From the IMG/VR virus record IMGVR_UViG_3300006738_000061, positions 1 through 27,443 of that record: 27,443 nucleotides of DNA. One strand, 5' to 3'. The DNA is from a virus. Below are positions 20,489 to 27,443 of the stretch, in pieces (the stretch's first letter is position 1; each line of letters opens with the position of its first letter). Both the position numbers and the translations under genes were made by a program. Under the pieces are notes generated by a model. The model was not told where the DNA came from, made no database searches, and saw nothing but the letters and a program-made list of their open reading frames with translations.

Positions 20489-23400
20489 TTAAATTCCTAC
20501 TGCTTCTACAGTAACTTTGCCTACGTTTATAAGTCGATCAGCGGCTGATTCTTGATCCTTTCCAGGATAATTAGTACTATCTACTATCGCCCCATTTGAA
20601 GCAAAATATAAATTAACATTAGCATATTGATTCGTAACATTACTCACCACAGCTATAAGACCAATTCTAGTATTACTAATAGTAGCTGTTACCGAAGGAG
20701 CATTTTTAAATTCAGTACTTATATAATTAAATCCTACTCCATCTTTACCAGCATCAACAGTTGGCCCTTTAGTAAGAATAATATCTTTTGTTTGTATAAA
20801 AGTTTGTTCTGCTAATTCAATTGTATAATTTAAAGCTTCTAAAAGATAGTTATTCTGAGCTGGATTTGCGTTTTGAACCTGTAATCTTACTTGAAAAAAT
20901 CTAAATTTCTGATCACTAGCAGTAGCACCCAAAAAACCACTAGCTGTATTAAAGCTTACAAAAGCATTAGTTTTTACATTACCATTTGAAGCCTGAGCAA
21001 ATACAAAGTTGGTAGGGTCACTTGCCAAATGTACATTACTAGTAGCTAAACGTATATCGACGTTTTGGGTTATAACAGATGGATCACCAAAAAATGATTT
21101 AGTAGGAATATCAAGATATTGATTTAAATTAACTATTTTATAGGTAGCTGCGTTTTGAGTTACATTAGGCATTGCATTAGCTGTTATACGATAACGAGTA
21201 CCTACTCCCGCAACAACTTGAGAAGTATAGACATTTCCTAATTCAAGAGCCACTGCATTTATTTTACCTGCAATTAATGCAAAAGAATTAGCATTAGCAA
21301 CATCTCCAGCATGCTGCCCTGAATTCCAAATAGCATAAATATTTCCACTAAATACTTTAGCATCATTTAATGTAGAAACTGATCCTGATAGATCGGTTGA
21401 ATTAGACGTTAATGTATGAGTAATAAAATTATCAAAAGCTAATGTTTCGGAACTAGATACAATATGATCACTAAGAAAGTCACCAATTCCTATGCCTCCA
21501 GATGCAGCTTTATCTATAAGAACGTTAGCTGATCTTATTCCTGGTCGTCCTTTATGTACATCACTTGTTGCCGAAACTATCTCTATACCTTGAGAACTAC
21601 CCCAAGTATCTGAACTAATTACATTAGAACTTAAAGAAACTATAATTTTACCTGTTACATTAGATCCTAAATCTCGAATTTGAGCTATATACTCAGCTGC
21701 TCCTCCAGAAGCAATACGATCATGAGCATCATCAGTTTCACTCCAACCACTTGCTGTTCCATTAGAATTATCTATTTTTGTACTGGGCGTTTGAGCAGTA
21801 ATCGTAGCATCTCGAAGTAATCTATCTGCATAAACTAATCCATCTCTATTTCCCGTATCACTCGGAAAATTAGTCTCTGCAGAATTAGAATTTGTAACTG
21901 CTGCTCCCAACTTAGTATTAGCAAATGGTTTATTAGGAGAACTTTCACTATAAGCTTTGTAAACATCTTGTGATTGTGAGCGACGAGCTTGAAATTGGTA
22001 ACCAGTATAATCAGCACTTGCATTTCTACTTGTATCTACTGTACGAATTATATAAGTACCCATTTCATAATCAGGTACAGGAATAGTTACATTAGTAGCA
22101 GGAGCAGATACTAAAGCTACTTCACGCGCACGTCCAAATGCAGCGGACAAGTCACTCTGACTATCTACATCTATTTTCTCTGTTAGTCTTCTGATTTCAA
22201 TATGTTCTAAATCCAAATCTTGAAGAATAGGTGCTCCATCGGTTCCCACCGTTACTGGTAGGGTCCAATTCATCACTATATTATTATCATTTTGTCCAAC
22301 AATAAAACTTAATACGTTAGAAGGTTGTTCAGTTTTACCTATAATTTGTTGACTAACTTCATGAGAAATACCTCTAACGTCTTTATTTAAAGGAGTAACT
22401 CTAACTAAGAGAGTAATTTGTCCTTGAACTATTCGATCAATGTTTTGTAAAGTAAATCTTATTACTCCATCCTCTGCACCTTCTTGATTAACTTTAACGG
22501 TATTAAAAGAAGTTAACGGTAATAATTGATTAACATTACCGATAATTTGAGCAGTTCCAGAAATCCTATAAGAAATTTCATAGTCAGTTACTGATTGATT
22601 CTCAATAGTATCAAAAGAAATGGTTGCACGAGTAGAAATACCTCTTGTCGTATCAAGATATAAACTTTCTGTAATAGAAAGATTTTGAACTCTCTGAATT
22701 GGTATCTGTCTAACAACAACTGATTGACTTGTATAAGGACTAAATCTTCCTGCAGAATTTTTATTTCGGGCTCTTACCGCATTTAAACCTATAGGAACAT
22801 TAGGAATAATTTTTCGAGAAGGTTGACCAAAGAAATATTGTTCATACTCAAGTCTACTTGCTAATTGATAAATTTGATTATTAGCCAAATTCCAATTACC
22901 TGGATGAGATGTAGCATTATAATCAAAAGTTAGAGTATTAGAAGTTTGAAGAACATTTCCTATAAATCCTAATGGATCATTTGTAATATTAATTAAAGTT
23001 GCTCCACCAACATTAGCTCTAAGAGGAGTACTTAGAGTAAGACGATAAACAGTATTAGCAGTAATTCTTGCATTATAATCTTCAGGAAAATGGGGGTCAT
23101 AACTTACATTAGCTACAGCATAAGTATTTCCTGTAAATAATGTTACATTATCGCCTTTTTCAATCGCAGGAACAGTATAGTAAGTAGCCTCAGTACGGGA
23201 TCTTTGAGGGTTATTAACACTGTCAAAATCAAAATTAAGATTATTACTATCAGCTGTAAAAGAATAATCAGAATCAGTTATTAAAATTCCATCAATATAA
23301 AATTTGATAAAATTCTTATCCTTAACATTAACTCCAAGTGGTAAAGTTTTATTTCCAGTAAATCCTTTAACATTATTGTCAAGAATTAAAGTCCTAGTAG

Positions 23401-23986
23401 ACCCAGCAACATAAACATTTCCTGCTTTAACAGTATTCGGTCTCCATCCAGCTGTAGTAGTAGTAGTTGCCGCTCTTAAATGATCTTTATCAATTAATTG
23501 AGAAAAAGTAACATAAAAAGGAGCTGTTGGGATAGTAGTAGATAGAGTCTGATCTCCAGCATGTTCATTTACAATTTCTACAAAATTTTGAGATATATCA
23601 TATGTTGCAATATTATAACTAAGTTCAGTACTCGTTGGTAATGCTCCTACAAAATTTTCGGGAGAAATATCTGTAGTTTTATCCTTTAAAGGAATAGTAA
23701 CAAAATCAAAACCTTTTATAAATCCACTTGCTGCTTGAAAAGTAGTATCATTAACAGCTAAAACATGTTTATCAAAATTATAATCATGTAATTGATCAAA
23801 ACCAACTACAGTAAATCTTAAATTTCCATTTGGTCTATCATCAGTTTGATTAACTACACTAGCAGAGTTTGCAAGTAGCGGAATGCTTCCAAACGTAGTT
23901 TGAAAACCATTTTTTCCTAATAAAATAGAGGCAAAATTATTAGAAAAATCAGATGTATTAGCTAATTTAAATTTAATATTTGCCAT
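20489..23986 (-). CDS. Large tail tip/fibre protein with fibronectin-III-like repeats
   Basis: This 1165-residue protein lacks membrane segments or enzymatic motifs. Fibronectin-III-like repeats can be picked out around residues 385-425 (end of one), 430-550 and 552-665 (WTLPV...IEIRR pattern). The flanks are rich in Asn/Val/Thr, with recurring short words such as GNVY, GNTY and GNIYA. In lambda-type tails such domains form the C-terminal half of J; here they are in a separate gene that starts inside the J stop (TAATG), so this may be a split J or a central fibre. It likely carries receptor specificity with the following fibre. Confidence 0.7.
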   Translation of the reverse strand: MANIKFKLANTSDFSNNFASILLGKNGFQTTFGSIPLLANSASVVNQTDDRPNGNLRFTVVGFDQLHDYNFDKHVLAVNDTTFQAASGFIKGFDFVTIPLKDKTTDISPENFVGALPTSTELSYNIATYDISQNFVEIVNEHAGDQTLSTTIPTAPFYVTFSQLIDKDHLRAATTTTTAGWRPNTVKAGNVYVAGSTRTLILDNNVKGFTGNKTLPLGVNVKDKNFIKFYIDGILITDSDYSFTADSNNLNFDFDSVNNPQRSRTEATYYTVPAIEKGDNVTLFTGNTYAVANVSYDPHFPEDYNARITANTVYRLTLSTPLRANVGGATLINITNDPLGFIGNVLQTSNTLTFDYNATSHPGNWNLANNQIYQLASRLEYEQYFFGQPSRKIIPNVPIGLNAVRARNKNSAGRFSPYTSQSVVVRQIPIQRVQNLSITESLYLDTTRGISTRATISFDTIENQSVTDYEISYRISGTAQIIGNVNQLLPLTSFNTVKVNQEGAEDGVIRFTLQNIDRIVQGQITLLVRVTPLNKDVRGISHEVSQQIIGKTEQPSNVLSFIVGQNDNNIVMNWTLPVTVGTDGAPILQDLDLEHIEIRRLTEKIDVDSQSDLSAAFGRAREVALVSAPATNVTIPVPDYEMGTYIIRTVDTSRNASADYTGYQFQARRSQSQDVYKAYSESSPNKPFANTKLGAAVTNSNSAETNFPSDTGNRDGLVYADRLLRDATITAQTPSTKIDNSNGTASGWSETDDAHDRIASGGAAEYIAQIRDLGSNVTGKIIVSLSSNVISSDTWGSSQGIEIVSATSDVHKGRPGIRSANVLIDKAASGGIGIGDFLSDHIVSSSETLAFDNFITHTLTSNSTDLSGSVSTLNDAKVFSGNIYAIWNSGQHAGDVANANSFALIAGKINAVALELGNVYTSQVVAGVGTRYRITANAMPNVTQNAATYKIVNLNQYLDIPTKSFFGDPSVITQNVDIRLATSNVHLASDPTNFVFAQASNGNVKTNAFVSFNTASGFLGATASDQKFRFFQVRLQVQNANPAQNNYLLEALNYTIELAEQTFIQTKDIILTKGPTVDAGKDGVGFNYISTEFKNAPSVTATISNTRIGLIAVVSNVTNQYANVNLYFASNGAIVDSTNYPGKDQESAADRLINVGKVTVEAVGI

Positions 23987-26900
23987 TAGGGAATCACCTT
24001 AAGAATATCAGATATACTACTTGGAGTAGCGTATTCATAAATTGTTTTAATTGCAATTGGATATCCTGATACATTTGTTGAATCCGAAACTTCAAGATCA
24101 GTCACTATTGTTCCATCAGGAAGATTATGTGGGTATGGTGTCAATTTAAAGTCAGGAGTAGGAGGGGGTACTAAAGGACTAAAAGTATCTACATAACGCA
24201 CCGGAGTATAATTAATGGCGGTGTCTGAATCCACAAAAACATTAGCGATATACTCTGAAGCGGTAACAGTAATTTTTTCTTCTTCGTCTCTCGAAATAGT
24301 TGAAACCTTAAAAAATTTATCAGTAGTATCACGATAAAAACTATTAGGATCAACTTCTCCTAAATTCCAGGAATCACCAATTGCTGGTCGAGTATTTGAA
24401 CTCCACGCAAAATTACTATTCCAAGTTTTAGTTTTCAGATCAAAATATTTAATAGCTCGAACCTCGATAAAATCAGCCCCTGTTACAACATTTGAAACTA
24501 CATTAGCCGCGGCATTTCCGCTTCCACCCACAATCGTATTAGCTGCGGTATTAGATAACATATATAAACTAATATCTTCATTTCGATTACTAAAAACTCG
24601 TAATCCTACTGGTAAGGTATTAGCTGTAAAGGTAGACATAGTAATAGCGGGAACTGTAAAATGTTCCAATCTTATATTAGCATAACTAGAAGTAAGAAGG
24701 GGGTTGGTAGGTTGTGTGGCACTAGATCCTCGTAAAGTACTATTTCCGCTTACTCTTCCCCCGAATCCGTAAGATGTTCCAATCATTTTTTGTTGAACGG
24801 CAATTAAATCACCAGGAGATAGACCTATAGCTGAAGTATCTGTCTCAAATCCTATTTTTCTTCGAACAAATTTACTTGATGCTATTAGATATTGAGCATA
24901 TCGCATAGCTTGACTTCTACGAGTTACACCAGGTAACTCAATACTTTGAATATTCTCAATTTGATTTAATTCATCAACAGAAATGGGGTCATCCACTCTC
25001 ATTGTTTCTCTTTTATAATGATTATTAGGATTAATATAATTTATATCTACCCCTGTAATAATATCGCTCTCACTAATACCACTAATTGCAACACTATCGG
25101 GTTTCATATTAGTTTCATTAAAAACCATAATAGGTACTTCATCTGGCATATCAATTTGAAGAGATAATTTTCCACCACTATAAATAATAACTGATCTTAG
25201 TGTTCCACAAATTTGATTTAATAAATCAAACGCTTGTTGTTGGTCACTTAGTAATAAATCTAATATAAATCTGCGTTCTTTTACAGCAATACCTTCATTA
25301 ATTCCCAATAAAGTTTCTCTAACTGTTGCAAATTTAGTTCGGGGCTTATGTCGATAACTACCATCAGAAAATCCATCTACTCCATACCATTTTCCAGTGG
25401 TTACATCTACTCCATCACAATATTGGGCAATTTTATAAAATTGAAATTTATCAATGTTTTCTTCAGGAATTCCTAATCCATAATTAGGATTAATTAACAA
25501 ATCAAAAATTATCCATGCAGGATTTTGAGTCCAAGAAAAAACAAATGCTCCGTCCCAAATCCCTTTATAAATTTGAGGGTTAGCAGCTGTATAAGTAGTA
25601 TCAGTGCCTCCACTCTGTAATCTATATCCATGTGTAGTATAACCATTAACTCCAGTTTCGGGTAATTCTAATTCTCTCCAATCTATTTCTCCATTAGCTA
25701 AAATAGGCTGATCATAATTAGAAGGAACTGGTGTTAATAATCCTTTTACTATACTAGTTGCTGTGGGAACTCCGCCAACATGTTCATTATGAGCTAATAA
25801 AGCATAACCTACTGCAGATGTCCTCGGATAAGCAGTTCTTTCTTCTTTAATTTCTAGCCAATTTTGAAAAGAAACTACATCTTGAATCTTAGAAGAATCC
25901 GAATCATCAGAAGTTTTCTCAATAGTAAATTTATATCCACCCCTATTTCGATCTTCTTTCGCAATAGGATAATTTATTTGAAATTGAAAAGGTGTATTTG
26001 TTTTATTATTAAAATCTTTAGTAATTCCAGAGGTTGTTTGATTACCATTATCATCAGTAGTTTTTAATATATCAGTTCCTGTTCTATCAAATACTTTAAT
26101 ATTTATACTCAAATTATAGTTAAAGATACTTCCACTAGTATCCATTCTTAATAAACTTTGAATTGAAAATGTAAAAGTTATGGCACTAAAGTCATCTACA
26201 CTTGTATTTTGAAGTGTTACTTTTGATTGAGGAACTCCTATAACATTACCTTTACGTAAAGTAATAGCACTTGCTAAAGATTGCGGAACAACTGTTCGAG
26301 TACCAAATACAGGCATCTCTGATTGAGTAAGAGTTCCTGTTCTTTCTAAAGTTTTAAATAAATCTGTATTAGCCGCACCATCTCCATCTAAATTAATCAG
26401 ATCATCAATAGTTCCTTCATTTAATTCAATATCTTGAGGTCCTAACGGATTAATTCTATAAATAGGGCCTTCACCTAAAGCAATAGTTGTTAAAACAATA
26501 TCTGTAGAAAATAAATTATTAGGTTCCTCAGTAGGAGCTGGAGCAGGTGAGCCTCCCCCTTTTCCTCCACCTTTATTATGAACTCTAAACCCATTAACAA
26601 AAAAAGTATGATAATCTTTTACAGTTAATGTATAAACTACTTCTGGTTGTAAGTGTTGAATTGATAATATTTTTTGAGGCTCATTTTTTAAATCAAGTAA
26701 ATAATCACCTTTTTCAAAATCTGAAGCATAAGCATATTGGCCATTCGCTTTTAATACCCAATGATTAGGAGTAGCTATTAAACGCCCCATCCCTAACATA
26801 AATTCTAATACTTCTTGTTTACCATGAGTATAAACTTCAGTAACAGGTCTAGTTAATACTTCTCCGTCGGGAGTATAACAAAGAACATTATCACCAATCT

Positions 26901-27024
26901 GAAAATCTTTAATAGCCGTACTTCCTGAAGGAGTTAATACTAAAGCATCTCCTGGAAAGCATCCGCCTTTAGCTCCATGAATAGGTGGAGCTGCATTAAT
27001 TGTAGTAATTTGACGTTGAGACAT
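23986..27024 (-). CDS. J-like tail tip attachment protein with inserted Hint domain
   Basis: This 1012-residue protein follows an I-like gene (stop directly followed by ATG) and shows the J-type core, for example IALGEGPIYRINPLGP (181-196) and NPAWIIFDLLINPNYGLGIP (501-520) followed by IDKFQFYKIAQYCD. J forms the tail tip that contacts the receptor. The Gly-rich N-terminus (HGAKGG, KGGGKGGG) is interrupted by a 129-residue intein-like domain at 22-150. The fn3 region expected at the C-terminus of lambda J is absent and found in the next gene. A GGAG element precedes the start. Confidence 0.85.
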   Translation of the reverse strand: MSQRQITTINAAPPIHGAKGGCFPGDALVLTPSGSTAIKDFQIGDNVLCYTPDGEVLTRPVTEVYTHGKQEVLEFMLGMGRLIATPNHWVLKANGQYAYASDFEKGDYLLDLKNEPQKILSIQHLQPEVVYTLTVKDYHTFFVNGFRVHNKGGGKGGGSPAPAPTEEPNNLFSTDIVLTTIALGEGPIYRINPLGPQDIELNEGTIDDLINLDGDGAANTDLFKTLERTGTLTQSEMPVFGTRTVVPQSLASAITLRKGNVIGVPQSKVTLQNTSVDDFSAITFTFSIQSLLRMDTSGSIFNYNLSINIKVFDRTGTDILKTTDDNGNQTTSGITKDFNNKTNTPFQFQINYPIAKEDRNRGGYKFTIEKTSDDSDSSKIQDVVSFQNWLEIKEERTAYPRTSAVGYALLAHNEHVGGVPTATSIVKGLLTPVPSNYDQPILANGEIDWRELELPETGVNGYTTHGYRLQSGGTDTTYTAANPQIYKGIWDGAFVFSWTQNPAWIIFDLLINPNYGLGIPEENIDKFQFYKIAQYCDGVDVTTGKWYGVDGFSDGSYRHKPRTKFATVRETLLGINEGIAVKERRFILDLLLSDQQQAFDLLNQICGTLRSVIIYSGGKLSLQIDMPDEVPIMVFNETNMKPDSVAISGISESDIITGVDINYINPNNHYKRETMRVDDPISVDELNQIENIQSIELPGVTRRSQAMRYAQYLIASSKFVRRKIGFETDTSAIGLSPGDLIAVQQKMIGTSYGFGGRVSGNSTLRGSSATQPTNPLLTSSYANIRLEHFTVPAITMSTFTANTLPVGLRVFSNRNEDISLYMLSNTAANTIVGGSGNAAANVVSNVVTGADFIEVRAIKYFDLKTKTWNSNFAWSSNTRPAIGDSWNLGEVDPNSFYRDTTDKFFKVSTISRDEEEKITVTASEYIANVFVDSDTAINYTPVRYVDTFSPLVPPPTPDFKLTPYPHNLPDGTIVTDLEVSDSTNVSGYPIAIKTIYEYATPSSISDILKVIP
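26575..26961 (-). other. Hint / bacterial intein-like (BIL type A) domain within the J-like protein
   Basis: Residues 22-150 of the J-like protein form a complete mini-Hint domain without endonuclease. Block A is CFPGDALVLTPSG with Cys1 (C22). Block B is GRLIATPNHWVL with the TxxH motif. Block F is VYTLTVKDYHTFFVNGFRV and block G ends in His-Asn (149-150). The +1 residue is Lys, not Cys/Ser/Thr, as allowed in type A BIL domains. It is flanked by KGG on both sides, encoded by AAAGGCGGA before and AAAGGTGGA after. N-S acyl shift and Asn cyclisation residues are present; classical splicing is not expected. Confidence 0.85.
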
Positions 27025-27443
27025 TTAATTAGCTCCTGGAGGAAATAACGCTGAAACTTTTATAAACTCATTTCGTCCGTGTTCAATAGTTCTAATTTCT
27101 CCACTCACAAATTGACCTCCAATACGAGTTCTTCCGTATATAATAGGAACGGGAACATTAGAATTTGTAGTATTTTGTAACCCTTGAAAAATTTTATTCT
27201 CTGACCTAGCCTCCGAGTCAGTAGTTTGTGCACCTTCAACAGCAAGCTTTGGGGGTTTCATCATCATTGTCATGACTCCACTGATAATCATGCTAACGCC
27301 CATCGATATCATCATACTAGCTACACTCATACCAGCAATAGTCAGTGCCCCTGTAGTTATCGTCGCACCTGCGAAACCTCCGGCCGACAACATCACTCCC
27401 GCTATTGGGGGGAAATAAATGGCTATTACTATTAAGGCAATTC
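27025..27443 (-). CDS. Tail tip assembly protein I-like (5' end outside window)
   Basis: The frame stays open to the window edge, so the N-terminus is missing; 139 residues are visible. A long Ala/Gly/Met-rich hydrophobic stretch (about 60 residues, including IAGMSVASMMISMGVSMIIS) is followed by KIFQGLQNTTNSNVPVPIIY then GRTRIGGQFVSGEI. The FxGxxNTTxxxxxVPIxYGR pattern is characteristic of lambda gpI-type tail assembly proteins, which help assemble the J tip. The J-like gene begins immediately after its stop. Confidence 0.8.
   Translation of the reverse strand, partial: IALIVIAIYFPPIAGVMLSAGGFAGATITTGALTIAGMSVASMMISMGVSMIISGVMTMMMKPPKLAVEGAQTTDSEARSENKIFQGLQNTTNSNVPVPIIYGRTRIGGQFVSGEIRTIEHGRNEFIKVSALFPPGAN

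Noticed and set aside
23980-23992. Frameshift joining the J-like and fn3 genes
   Set aside because: The junction is a normal TAATG stop/start overlap with a start codon; no slippery run is present.
19225-27443. Diversity-generating retroelement acting on the tail genes
   Set aside because: No reverse transcriptase and no repeated template-like segment was seen within the window.
1-27443. tRNA genes, CRISPR arrays, insertion sequences or attachment sites
   Set aside because: Intergenic gaps are all under about 150 bases and hold only promoters, terminators or micro-genes; no cloverleaf, spaced repeats or transposase was found by reading.

Overview
This window is a segment of an AT-rich (roughly 30% G+C by eye) double-stranded DNA tailed-phage genome, or a closely related prophage. 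The tail genes encode a lambda-type tail tip (an I-like tip assembly protein and a J-like tip attachment protein). Together with the absence of any contractile-sheath gene in view, this suggests a long non-contractile (siphovirus-like) tail. The DNA-metabolism genes are instead of T4 type: UvsW-like helicase, gp46/gp47 recombination nuclease and RNase H-type 5'-3' exonuclease. The ribonucleotide reductase is the class Ia type common in Proteobacteria, and the promoters I can see resemble sigma-70 promoters. A Gram-negative, possibly aquatic, host is therefore likely, but I cannot name it from sequence alone.

Layout. Positions 1-13271 (+ strand) form a nearly gapless replication, recombination and nucleotide-metabolism operon. 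In order it holds a helicase (5' end outside the window), a NifU-like Fe-S protein, an unknown protein, an SSB-like protein, a glycosyltransferase, an FkbM-type methyltransferase, gp47, gp46, NrdA, NrdB, a cupin, a glutaredoxin, a PD-(D/E)XK nuclease and an M15 peptidase (endolysin candidate). An internal promoter at about 11850 then precedes the 5'-3' exonuclease and dUTPase. A bidirectional terminator near 13390 separates this from the - strand genes.

Positions 13404-15863 (- strand) hold a cassette of small membrane proteins. These include a holin-like protein, a miniature MscS-like protein, two tandem single-TM/coiled-coil paralogues and a DUF1353 protein. Positions 15953-17824 (- strand) hold a cluster of short, very basic, probably disordered proteins, including a pair of diverged tandem paralogues (RYAGPP proteins). 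Positions 17814-19132 (- strand) hold a putative export module: a 37-residue protein with nine cysteines, a trypsin-like protease with a signal peptide and a small protein with a signal peptide. Positions 19225-27443 (- strand) hold the tail tip and fibre genes.

The observations I rate highest are: (1) a 129-residue Hint (bacterial intein-like) domain inserted in the Gly-rich N-terminus of the J-like tail tip protein, with intact Cys1 and terminal His-Asn but a Lys at +1; (2) the Cys-rich 37-residue protein with its own promoter; (3) an A10 run that places the NifU-like gene one frame out from its only plausible start codon, implying programmed slippage, a mutation or an assembly error, with a weaker echo of the same pattern after the dUTPase gene; and (4) a sharply GC-richer patch with different codon use over the conserved PSESSS/NATNGIEPPR active-site region of nrdA, a region where introns and inteins are known to insert, consistent with an old conversion tract.
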